From contig CAZRTZ010000061.1 of the NCBI GenBank assembly GCA_964603155.1, positions 1 through 15,787 on the forward strand: 15,787 nt of DNA, given 5' to 3'. Below are positions 5,667-13,302 of the stretch, piece by piece (the first letter of the stretch is position 1; each line of letters begins with the position of its first letter). The notes beneath the pieces were generated by a model that saw only the letters and a program-made list of their open reading frames with translations, was not told the DNA's origin and searched no databases. Made by a program: the position numbers and the translations under genes. The stretch comes from VAUL01 sp964603155 (GTDB lineage Bacteria; Desulfobacterota; Desulfuromonadia; Desulfuromonadales; BM103).

Positions 5667-8600
5667 ATGCACCACGCCCCCTTCGTTCACTTACACCTGC
5701 ATACGCAATACAGCCTGCTCGACGGGGCGATCCGCATCGATGATCTGGTCGAACGGGCCAGGGAGTTCCGTATGCCGGCGATCGCCATCACCGATCACGG
5801 CAATATGTTCGGGGCCATCGAGTTTTACCTGAAGGCGGAAAAGGCCGGGGTCAAGCCGATCATCGGCTGCGAAGTCTACGTCGCCCCCAACTCGCGCCTC
5901 GAGAAGACCGGTGCCGCCAGCTCCGGCGACGCCTCGGGGCATTTGATCCTGCTTTGCAAGAACCAGATCGGCTATCGCAACCTCTGCAAGCTGGTTTCAA
6001 CGGCCTACCAGGAAGGTTTCTATTACAAGCCGCGCATCGACTGGGGGTTGCTGGCCGACCACAACGAAGGGCTGATCGCCTTGACCTCCTGTCTCGGCGG
6101 GGAGATCCCGAGCCTGCTCGGCCAGGGGCGCATGGAGCAGGCCCGCCGGCGCGCCGCGGAGATGGCCCAGGTCTTCGACCGCGACCGGCTCTACCTGGAG
6201 TTGCAGGAAAACTTCCTCCCCGAACAGGCCCCGGTCAACCGCGGTCTGGTCGAATTGAGCCGCGAGCTTGGACTGCCGCTGGTGGCGACCAACGACTGTC
6301 ACTACCTGCGCCGCGAGGATGCCTTCGCCCACGAGGTGCTGCTGTGCATCCAGACCGGCAAGACGTTGGCCGACGACTCGCGCATGCGCTTTTCGAATAA
6401 CGAGTTTTATGTCAAGAGCCCGGACGAGATGGCCGAACTGTTCAAGGCCCACCCCGAGGCTCTGGCCAATACGGTGACCATCGCCGAGCGCTGCAACCTG
6501 CAACTCGACCTCAAGACCTACCACTTCCCGCAATATGAAAAACCGGCTGACCGGACCCTGGACCAGGTTCTCAACGAGCAGGCCCGGGCCGGACTCGAAG
6601 AGCGCCTGGCGGTCATTCGCCGGCAGCGCCCGGGTTTCAGTGCCGACGAAGAGCTTGGCTATCGGGAGCGCCTGGAGCAGGAGCTCGCCTGCATCAAGCA
6701 GATGGGCTTCCCCGGTTACCTGCTCATCGTCGCCGACTTCATCAACTGGGCCAAGGATCACGGCATTCCGGTCGGCCCCGGACGCGGCAGCGCGGCGGGG
6801 AGCCTGGTCTGTTATGCGCTGCGCATCACCGACCTCGATCCGCTCCCCTACAACCTGCTGTTCGAGCGCTTTCTCAACCCCGAGCGCATCTCCATGCCGG
6901 ATATCGACGTGGACTTCTGCATCAACGGCCGCGAGCGGGTCATGCAGTACGTGCGCGAGAAATACGGCACCGATAAGGTCGCGCAGATCATCACCTTCGG
7001 ATCGATGCTGGCGCGCGCGGTCATTCGCGACGTCGGCCGCGGCATGGGCATCCCCTACGGGGAGGTCGACAAGATCGCCAAGCTGGTGCCCAATCCGACC
7101 GGCAAGAAAGTCACCCTGAAGGAGGCGCTCAAGCAGGAGCCGAAGCTCAAGGAACTGGTCGACAAGGAGGCCAGGGTCCGGCAGTTGTTCGATGTGGCCC
7201 TGGCCCTGGAAGGGCTGACCCGTCACGCCTCGACGCACGCTGCCGGTGTTTTGATTACCCCCAAGCCACTGACCGATTACCTGCCGCTGTACATCGATCC
7301 GAAGTCGCAGGGGCAGGTGACCCAGTACGACATGGTGCATGTCGAAAAGCTCGGCCTGGTCAAGTTCGACTTCCTGGGGCTGAAGAACCTGACGGTCATC
7401 GACAAGGCCGTCAAGCTGATCCGGGCTGGCAAGGATCCCGATTTCGACATCAATCAGCTGCGCGACGACGATCCCGACACCTTCAAGCTCCTGCAGGCCG
7501 GCAACACCACCGGCGTCTTCCAGTTGGAGTCTTCGGGGATGAAGGAGCTGTTGATCGGCCTCAAGCCGTCCTGCTTCGAGGACATCATCGCCGTCTGCGC
7601 CCTCTACCGTCCGGGCCCCCTGGGTTCGGGGATGGTCGACGACTTCATCAAGCGCAAACACGGCCGGCGCGAGATCACCTACGACTTCCCGGAGCTGGAG
7701 CCGATCCTCAAAGATACCTACGGGGTCATCGTCTACCAGGAGCAGGTCATGCAGATCGCCCAGGTGCTTGGCGGCTACAGCCTCGGCGGCGCCGACCTGC
7801 TGCGCCGGGCCATGGGGAAGAAAAAGCCGGAGGAGATGGCCAAGCAGAAGGAAATCTTCCTCGACGGGGCGAAGAAGCACAAATTCGACCTGAAGAAGGC
7901 CGAAGCCGTTTTCGACCTGATGGCCAAATTCGCCGAGTACGGCTTTAACAAGTCGCATTCGGCCGCCTATGCCCTGATCGCCTATCAGACGGCCTACCTC
8001 AAAGCCCATTACCCGGTGGAGTTCATGGCTGCTCTCCTCACCGAGGATATGGAAAATACCGACAAGGTCATCAAGAATATCAACGAGATTCGCAATATGG
8101 GAATCTCCATCCTCCCTCCCGACATCAATGCGTCGAGCCGCGACTTCACCGTGCACAGCAGCGACATCCGCTTCGGTCTCGGCGCCGTCAAGGGGGTCGG
8201 TGATGCAGCCCTGGAGGCGATCTCAGAGGCGCGCCGGGACGAACCGTTCCACTCTTTGCACGATTTCTGCGAGCGCGTCGATCTGCGCAGGGTCAATCGC
8301 CGGGTGCTCGAGGCCCTGATCAAGTGCGGGGCTTTCGACTCTGTCGGCGGCAAGCGCGCCCAGTACATGCAGGTGCTCGACGAGGCGATGTCGGCCGGGC
8401 AGAAATTGCAGCGCGAGCGTGAGCTCGGTCAGGAGTCGCTGTTCGGTGCCGAACAGATCGCCGCACCGCGCGGCGGCGGCCGTCTCCCCGACGGCGACGA
8501 ATGGCCGGAGAACGTCCTGCTCGCCAACGAGAAGGAAGCCCTCGGCTTTTACATCACTGGCCACCCCCTGGCCCGCCACAGCGCGGCCATCAAGCGCTTT

Positions 8601-9200
8601 GCCACCTGCGACACCGCGGGCCTTGCCGAGCGCGCCGACCGCGAGGAGGTCAGCGTCTGCGGCATCGTCGCCGGGTTGAAGGAGCACACCACCAAAAAAG
8701 GCGATCGCATGGCCTTCGTCACCCTCGAAGACCTGAGCGGTTTCGTCGAGGTGGTCGTCATTCCGAAAGTCTACGCGGCCGCCGGTGATCTGCTGAAAAG
8801 CGAGGAGCCGCTGCTGGTGCGCGGCAGCGTCGATGCCGGCGAGGAGCAGCAGGATGAAGAAGGGGAGGGGGGCGGTGGCAACGGCAGGGCTGCCGGCGCC
8901 GGTCGTGGCAGCAAACTGGTCGCCAGCGAAGTTCTCTCCCTTAAGGAGGTGCGCGAGCGCCTGACCAGGCGCGTGCACTTCCGCCTGACCACCCCCGGCC
9001 TCGACGAGGGGCAACTGCGCACGCTGCGCGATATCGTCGGGCGTTACCGCGGCGAATGCGAGGGGATTATACATCTGGTGATTCCAAATCGCAGCGAAAC
9101 CATCATCAAGCTTCCGGATTCACTGAAGATTCAGGCTTGCGATGAATTGATGGATGACGTTGAGAGGTTGTTTGGCTATAATGTCGTGACTTTCGAATGA
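5667..9200 (+). CDS. dnaE: DNA polymerase III alpha subunit
   Basis: A 1177-residue replicative polymerase of usual DnaE length. Residues 5-240 form the PHP domain, with metal-type residues present: H10 and H12 (HLHLHTQYS), D43-H44 (ITDHGN), E69 (GCEVY) and NDCH (209-212). The palm contains GPGRGSAAGS and the catalytic aspartates in PDIDVDF (D412, D414), with the third at D568 (KFDFLGL). The beta-binding/HhH region and an OB fold (about 995-1090) follow. An acidic then Gly-rich insert interrupts the OB region at 1059-1083. The start matches the family (FVHLHLH just after Met), yet no Shine-Dalgarno is visible. Coupling from maf, 35 bases upstream, or a special initiation mode is inferred. accA follows after 15 bases, the order also found in E. 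coli. Confidence 0.98.
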   Translation: MHHAPFVHLHLHTQYSLLDGAIRIDDLVERAREFRMPAIAITDHGNMFGAIEFYLKAEKAGVKPIIGCEVYVAPNSRLEKTGAASSGDASGHLILLCKNQIGYRNLCKLVSTAYQEGFYYKPRIDWGLLADHNEGLIALTSCLGGEIPSLLGQGRMEQARRRAAEMAQVFDRDRLYLELQENFLPEQAPVNRGLVELSRELGLPLVATNDCHYLRREDAFAHEVLLCIQTGKTLADDSRMRFSNNEFYVKSPDEMAELFKAHPEALANTVTIAERCNLQLDLKTYHFPQYEKPADRTLDQVLNEQARAGLEERLAVIRRQRPGFSADEELGYRERLEQELACIKQMGFPGYLLIVADFINWAKDHGIPVGPGRGSAAGSLVCYALRITDLDPLPYNLLFERFLNPERISMPDIDVDFCINGRERVMQYVREKYGTDKVAQIITFGSMLARAVIRDVGRGMGIPYGEVDKIAKLVPNPTGKKVTLKEALKQEPKLKELVDKEARVRQLFDVALALEGLTRHASTHAAGVLITPKPLTDYLPLYIDPKSQGQVTQYDMVHVEKLGLVKFDFLGLKNLTVIDKAVKLIRAGKDPDFDINQLRDDDPDTFKLLQAGNTTGVFQLESSGMKELLIGLKPSCFEDIIAVCALYRPGPLGSGMVDDFIKRKHGRREITYDFPELEPILKDTYGVIVYQEQVMQIAQVLGGYSLGGADLLRRAMGKKKPEEMAKQKEIFLDGAKKHKFDLKKAEAVFDLMAKFAEYGFNKSHSAAYALIAYQTAYLKAHYPVEFMAALLTEDMENTDKVIKNINEIRNMGISILPPDINASSRDFTVHSSDIRFGLGAVKGVGDAALEAISEARRDEPFHSLHDFCERVDLRRVNRRVLEALIKCGAFDSVGGKRAQYMQVLDEAMSAGQKLQRERELGQESLFGAEQIAAPRGGGRLPDGDEWPENVLLANEKEALGFYITGHPLARHSAAIKRFATCDTAGLAERADREEVSVCGIVAGLKEHTTKKGDRMAFVTLEDLSGFVEVVVIPKVYAAAGDLLKSEEPLLVRGSVDAGEEQQDEEGEGGGGNGRAAGAGRGSKLVASEVLSLKEVRERLTRRVHFRLTTPGLDEGQLRTLRDIVGRYRGECEGIIHLVIPNRSETIIKLPDSLKIQACDELMDDVERLFGYNVVTFE

Positions 9201-9215
9201 AGCGGGAGAAAACGA

Positions 9216-10178
9216 ATGCAGTATTTCCTCGATTTTGAAAAACCCCTGGTTGAGCTGGAGCTCAAGATTCGTGAATTGCGCGATTATTCCACCGACAATG
9301 TCGATTTCTCGGCAGAGATCGCCAAGCTGGAGAAGAAGGCGGAAAAGCTCCGTGACGAGATCTTCTCCAATCTCAGCCGCTGGCAGCGCACCCAGTTGGC
9401 CCGTCATCAAGCCCGGCCCTATACCCTGGACTACGTGAAGCATATCTTCACCGACTGGAACGAAGTCCACGGGGACCGCAACTTCCGTGACGACCCGGCG
9501 CTGGTCTGTGGCCTGGCGCGCCTCGACGGCGAGCCCTGCGTGGTCATCGGCCATCAGAAAGGGCGCGACACCAAGGAGAAGGTGTACCGCAATTTCGGCA
9601 TGCCCAATCCGGAAGGTTACCGCAAGGCACTGCGGGTGATGGAGATGGCCGAGCAGTTCAATCTGCCGATCTTCACCTTCGTCGATACGCCCGGCGCCTT
9701 TCCCGGGATCGGCGCCGAAGAGCGCGGCCAGGCGGAGGCCATTGCCCGCAACCTGCGGGAAATGGCGGCCCTGACCGTGCCGATCATCGTCACGGTCACC
9801 GGTGAAGGCGGTTCCGGCGGTGCGCTGGCGATCGCTGTCGGCAACAAGGTGTCGATGATGCAATACTCGGTTTACTCGGTCATCTCTCCGGAAGGGTGCG
9901 CGGCCATCCTGTGGAGCGACGGGACCCGCGGCCCTGAAGCTGCCGAGGCGTTGAAACTGACGGCTCAGGACATCGACGAGCTGGGTGATGTGATTGACGA
10001 AGTCATTGCTGAGCCGCCCGGCGGGGCTCACAACGATCATGCCGCTGCCACCGCACTGGTCAAGCAGTCGCTCAAGCGGCACCTCGCCGAATTGCGCAAA
10101 CTTTCCGGTGAAGAGCTGGTCGAACAGCGCTATCGAAAGTTCCGGGCAATGACCCGTGCCGAGGGCGCCGACGCATGA
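9216..10178 (+). CDS. accA: Acetyl-CoA carboxylase carboxyltransferase alpha subunit
   Basis: A 320-residue protein, the standard AccA size. With AccD it transfers the carboxyl group from carboxybiotin to acetyl-CoA, giving malonyl-CoA for fatty-acid synthesis in the cytosol. The N-terminal 60 residues are the typical helical, coiled segment (LDFEKPLVELELKIREL). The crotonase-like core shows HQKGRDT (113-119), GMPNPEGYRKA (128-138), DTPGAFPGIGAEERGQ (157-172) and GEGGSGGALAI (196-206). GGGAG seven bases before the ATG is a good ribosome site. The gene is 15 bases after dnaE and its TGA overlaps the rlpA ATG by 4 nt. A terminator-like hairpin begins 42 bases after its stop and could end the dnaE-accA message. 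Confidence 0.97.
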   Translation: MQYFLDFEKPLVELELKIRELRDYSTDNVDFSAEIAKLEKKAEKLRDEIFSNLSRWQRTQLARHQARPYTLDYVKHIFTDWNEVHGDRNFRDDPALVCGLARLDGEPCVVIGHQKGRDTKEKVYRNFGMPNPEGYRKALRVMEMAEQFNLPIFTFVDTPGAFPGIGAEERGQAEAIARNLREMAALTVPIIVTVTGEGGSGGALAIAVGNKVSMMQYSVYSVISPEGCAAILWSDGTRGPEAAEALKLTAQDIDELGDVIDEVIAEPPGGAHNDHAAATALVKQSLKRHLAELRKLSGEELVEQRYRKFRAMTRAEGADA

Positions 10179-11002
10179 CCCTGGCCGGCGACAGCTGCCG
10201 TCGCTACGTTCCACGAAAGAATCCCCCTGTCTTCATGCGGGGGGATTTTTCTTTGGGTTTTGTCCTGCTGCTTGTGGTGGCGCTGTTTCTCGGGGGGTGT
10301 TCTTCGTCCCCGCGGGTGAAGGTGCTCGATGTCCCCAAGGACAGCGGCTTGAAGGGGACGCAGAAGCCTTACGAAGTCGACGGGGTGCGCTACGATCCGC
10401 TGCTTACGGCCGACGGTTTCACCGAGATCGGCGTCGCCAGCTGGTACGGGCCCGGTTTTCACGGCAAGCAGACCAGCAACGGCGAGGTCTACAACATGCA
10501 TGGCATGACCGCCGCTCACAAGACGCTGCCGATGAATGTCTTCGTGCGGGTCACCAACCTGGCCAATAACCGCCAGACCGTGGTCCGGGTCAATGACCGC
10601 GGACCGTTCGTGGCCGGGCGGGTCATCGATCTCTCCCAGGCGGCAGCCCGTGAACTCGAGGTCGTCGGGACGGGGACGGCCAAGGTCAAGCTGCAGGCGC
10701 TCGGTTACCGCGAGGTCCGCCCCGCCGACGGCGCGGTGGTCTACCGGGCGCCGGCATCCTATACCCCAGGGCCGTTCACGGTGCAGGTCGGATCGTTTGC
10801 CGTCGAAGCCAATGCGCGCCGGCTGGTCGCCCGTCTGCAGGAACAGTACGGTGCGGCCTTCGTGGTGGAGGGGTGGGTAGACGGCCAGAAGTTCCATCGG
10901 GTCAGGGTCGGCTTGTACAAGACCATGGAAGCCGCCGAGCAGGCGCGTCGTGCCTTCGAAGGCCAGGAGTTTCCGTCCTGCTTCGTGGTGGCGAAGGATT
11001 GA
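10175..11002 (+). CDS. rlpA: RlpA-like septal lytic transglycosylase lipoprotein with SPOR domain
   Basis: A 275-residue lipoprotein. The signal has a basic RRYVPRK segment, a hydrophobic core and lipobox LGGC (Cys42). Residues 83-178 are the double-psi beta-barrel with GVASWYGPGFHGKQTSNG, E104, H115 and D141 (VNDRGPF). Their spacing of 11 and 37 residues matches the key residues I recall for the Pseudomonas aeruginosa enzyme, which cleaves denuded peptidoglycan. A SPOR domain at 198-275 (GPFTVQVGSF) should target septal, stem-peptide-free glycan. The chosen ATG overlaps the accA stop (ATGA) with GAGG ten bases upstream. A second ATG at 10235 falls in the loop of a terminator-like hairpin and would leave a signal with little positive charge (MRGDFS). 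The true start is therefore less certain than the function. Confidence 0.9.
   Translation: MTLAGDSCRRYVPRKNPPVFMRGDFSLGFVLLLVVALFLGGCSSSPRVKVLDVPKDSGLKGTQKPYEVDGVRYDPLLTADGFTEIGVASWYGPGFHGKQTSNGEVYNMHGMTAAHKTLPMNVFVRVTNLANNRQTVVRVNDRGPFVAGRVIDLSQAAARELEVVGTGTAKVKLQALGYREVRPADGAVVYRAPASYTPGPFTVQVGSFAVEANARRLVARLQEQYGAAFVVEGWVDGQKFHRVRVGLYKTMEAAEQARRAFEGQEFPSCFVVAKD
10220..10254 (+). terminator. Terminator-like hairpin inside 5' end of rlpA
   Basis: AATCCCCC (10220-10227) pairs perfectly with GGGGGATT (10240-10247) and is followed by TTTCTTT, giving TTTTTCTTT from 10246. The inner TGT/GCG can add wobble pairs. The form is that of an intrinsic terminator placed 42 bases after the accA stop, but it lies within codons 16-27 of rlpA if rlpA starts at 10175. 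Ribosomes translating the rlpA start would disrupt it. It may therefore be an accA terminator, or an attenuator that makes rlpA expression depend on translation. Confidence 0.6.
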
Positions 11003-11010
11003 GGCAGGGT

Positions 11011-11026
11011 GAGGGTGAGGTTGAGG
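11011..11026 (+). repeat. Purine repeat supplying the ribosome site of the SprT-like gene
   Basis: GAGGGTGAGGTTGAGG fills most of the 26-base gap after rlpA. Its complement, CCTCAACCTCACCCTC, resembles the CTCAACCT repeat before dnaE, so the two are related elements in opposite orientation. Here the GAGG at 11017-11020 lies eight bases from the ATG at 11029 and is a good Shine-Dalgarno, which fixes the start of the next gene. Confidence 0.5.
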
Positions 11027-11028
11027 GG

Positions 11029-11553
11029 ATGACGCGAAGCGTGGCTGAGGTTGCCGGAGAGCTGGGGGTCTGGGAGCTTTTCTCTGACGCGGTGGCACGG
11101 CGGCTGAACCCTGCCCGGGCCTTTGCTCTGATCGAACGGCTCGGAGCTTTGCCGGTACGGCGCAGCCATGCTGTCGGCCTGCTCGGCAGCTACGTGCATC
11201 GCGCTGGCGAGCCGCTTGCCATCCGTCTGCAAACGGCGCAGGAACCCGCCTTGCTCAGGACGACCCTGCTCCATGAACTGGCCCATGCCTGTGAACACCT
11301 GACGGCGGCCAATCCGGGGCGCCACCGTTGTACGCACGGTCCCGACTGGCGCCAGTGGGCCGAGGCGTTCGGTATTGCCCCGCTGCGGACGGCGCGCAGT
11401 GCCGCGCTTGGCGCGTTGCGCACGGCCCGTCTCAAGCCGGTGGCCGTTTGTGAAAAGTGCGGTTGCGTCTTCCATCGCCTGCGCCGTCTGCCACGCCGGC
11501 GGCAATGGCTGCATCCGCAGTGCGGGAATGGCAAGGTCGTGGCTTTGCCTTAA
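11029..11553 (+). CDS. SprT-like zinc metalloprotease-fold protein
   Basis: A 174-residue protein, the size of bacterial SprT-family proteins. LHELAHACEH (81-90) gives the HExxH zinc and catalytic site (H82, E83, H86), and H103 in HGPDWRQWAEAFG is the usual third ligand. The C-terminus keeps a reduced zinc ribbon: CEKC (141-144) and HPQC (162-165), where the second pair is His/Cys instead of the common CxxC. Eukaryotic SprT relatives cut DNA-protein crosslinks. The bacterial substrate is not established. No signal peptide is seen, so it should be cytosolic. I chose the ATG at 11029 because it begins family-like sequence and has a good ribosome site; an upstream extension would read into rlpA. 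It sits 26 bases after rlpA and 15 before the next gene. Confidence 0.8.
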   Translation: MTRSVAEVAGELGVWELFSDAVARRLNPARAFALIERLGALPVRRSHAVGLLGSYVHRAGEPLAIRLQTAQEPALLRTTLLHELAHACEHLTAANPGRHRCTHGPDWRQWAEAFGIAPLRTARSAALGALRTARLKPVAVCEKCGCVFHRLRRLPRRRQWLHPQCGNGKVVALP

Positions 11554-11568
11554 CAGGGGAGGGTGGCG

Positions 11569-13263
11569 ATGAGCGATCAGGATCGACTGGAAGCGCGCCT
11601 GCAGGCGCTGGAGGCGCGTCTCGAACGCCTCGAGCAGTTGCTCGATCGGCCTGAGCCGGAGCCAAGCTTTACCTTCGAGGAACTGCCCAAGGCTGCGCCG
11701 ACGCAACCCGCCAGGCGCTGGCTGGCTCCGGCGCCGCGGCCGTTCCCGGTGACCGAGCTTCTTGGCTGGGGCGGGGTGGCGGCCCTGGTGCTGGCGGCCG
11801 CCTATCTGGTCAAACTCGGCATCGACCTCGGCTGGCTGACACCGGCCCGCCAGGTTCTCCTGGCCGTCCTCGGCGGGATCGGTCTCACCGCAACGGGCAT
11901 CGCCCTGCGTCGCGTCGACCGTCATTATGCCGCGCTCCTGCCGGCCGGAGGGGTCGCCATTCTGTTCCTGTCGGCCTACGGGGCTCACCTCTACTACCGG
12001 CTGATCCCGTTTGCTGCCGCTGTGTCCGCAGTCATCCTCATCTGCCTGGTGTCGCTGTGGCTGTGCCGTTTCTTTCAGAGCGAGATGTATGCCTTTTTCG
12101 CCGTGGCCGGCTCCTACAGCGCACCGTTGCTCCTTGACGGCCTGCGCACCGGAGTCGGCGAACTCGCCCTGTACTACTCGGCCTGGAGTCTGCTCTTCTG
12201 CGCGTTTGCCGTATGGACCGGGCGCCGCGGCATCTATCTGACCGCCGCCTGCCTGGCCCTGCTCGGCTTCGATGTGGTCTGGTACTCCCAGTGGCGGGGA
12301 TTGTCTCTGCCGCCCTGGCGTGCCGCCCTGGTCTTCCAGACGCTGCAGGGGGTCATTTTCGCCACCACGACCACGCTCTTCAGTCTGCTGCGCAAAAGTC
12401 CCCTCGACCGGCGTGCCGCCTTCAGCCACCTGCCGCCGCTGCTGCTCTTCTACCTGCTGCAATATGCACTGCTCAACCGCTATCTCCCCGACTGGGCTCC
12501 CTGGCTGGCGATCGCCAGCGCCGCGCTGGTCGCCGCTTTATACCTTTTGGCCCGCCACGAGCTGGGGGAATCGCTGCCGGGAGGGCAGGTGGTCGTGGTG
12601 GTGTACGCGGCGGTGGTGCTGTTCCATGCCGGCTACCTGCAGGCGCTCCCCGATGCCTGGCAGCCGTGGGCCGGGCTGGCCGCCGGGGCGGGGATGGTGG
12701 CCTGGCTGCTCAATCAGCGTCTCGATCCGGTTGCCAACGGCGCGGTATTGACCGCCCTGGGACTGATCTTCCTGATCAACCTGCTGCGCGCCGACCTGGC
12801 CTTCGGCCTGGACGAGGTGCCGGCCGGCGACTGGCTGGCTCTGGCCTATGCACTGGAGCTCTATCTGGGCTATGCCCTGTCGCGACGGGCAGGGCTCCCC
12901 CCGCTGGTCCGTGGCGCCCTGGTCTATGCCGGGCATCTCTCGGCCATGGCGGCGGCAGTCAATCTCCTTGACAGTCGTCTGGCGGTCTCCTCCTGCTGGG
13001 CCATCCTCGCTGTAGCCTGCCTGGCCGCCGCCCTGCGCCTTCAGGACCGCCTGCTGGCACAGTCGTCGCTGCTGGTCTTTGCCTTCTCCGGGGTCAAAGT
13101 GCTGGTTTATGACCTCTCTGGGTCTTCGCCGCTGGTGCGTATCGGTTGCCTGGCTGTTCTGGGCGTATCCCTCTACCTGGGGGGATGGCTGTATCGCCGC
13201 ATTCCGGCGGAGGGGCAGGATGCTTTGTCCTTCCGGGATTGCAATGCCGCACCGCGTGGTTAA
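11569..13263 (+). CDS. DUF2339 polytopic membrane protein
   Basis: About 564 residues from the ATG at 11569, which has GGGGAGG five to six bases upstream. A GTG two codons earlier lies within that ribosome site and is less likely. The N-terminal 30 residues form a short Leu/Arg/Glu coiled coil (EARLQALEARLERLEQLL), followed by a Pro-rich linker and some 16-18 hydrophobic segments over the remaining protein. The last part (VKVLVYDLSG, VRIGCLAVLGVSLYLGG, LYRRI) and the GSYSAPLLL segment near the fifth span match the DUF2339 pattern. The family is of unknown function and sits in the inner membrane. It is a little short for the family. Neighbours on both sides (RlpA, MscL) are envelope proteins, but that does not establish a role. 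Confidence 0.8.
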   Translation: MSDQDRLEARLQALEARLERLEQLLDRPEPEPSFTFEELPKAAPTQPARRWLAPAPRPFPVTELLGWGGVAALVLAAAYLVKLGIDLGWLTPARQVLLAVLGGIGLTATGIALRRVDRHYAALLPAGGVAILFLSAYGAHLYYRLIPFAAAVSAVILICLVSLWLCRFFQSEMYAFFAVAGSYSAPLLLDGLRTGVGELALYYSAWSLLFCAFAVWTGRRGIYLTAACLALLGFDVVWYSQWRGLSLPPWRAALVFQTLQGVIFATTTTLFSLLRKSPLDRRAAFSHLPPLLLFYLLQYALLNRYLPDWAPWLAIASAALVAALYLLARHELGESLPGGQVVVVVYAAVVLFHAGYLQALPDAWQPWAGLAAGAGMVAWLLNQRLDPVANGAVLTALGLIFLINLLRADLAFGLDEVPAGDWLALAYALELYLGYALSRRAGLPPLVRGALVYAGHLSAMAAAVNLLDSRLAVSSCWAILAVACLAAALRLQDRLLAQSSLLVFAFSGVKVLVYDLSGSSPLVRIGCLAVLGVSLYLGGWLYRRIPAEGQDALSFRDCNAAPRG

Positions 13264-13302
13264 AATTACGGGTATGAAAGTGACTCGTTAGGGAGGGAAG
13301 GC

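Noticed and set aside
5997..8156. 719-codon open frame on the minus strand opposite dnaE
   Set aside because: It lies wholly antisense to strongly conserved DnaE sequence, shows no family motif, and is the kind of long antisense frame produced by GC-rich codon use.
9120..10214. 364-codon minus-strand open frame opposite accA
   Set aside because: AccA motifs are intact on the plus strand. The antisense product has no family resemblance.
11563..11568. GTG start two codons upstream for the DUF2339 gene
   Set aside because: It lies inside the GGGGAGGG ribosome site. The ATG at 11569 has proper spacing.
10759..12462. 567-codon minus-strand open frame opposite rlpA, the SprT-like and DUF2339 genes
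   Set aside because: It spans three plus-strand genes with good ribosome sites and has a Gln/Arg/Gly-rich composition without motifs, so it is a shadow frame.
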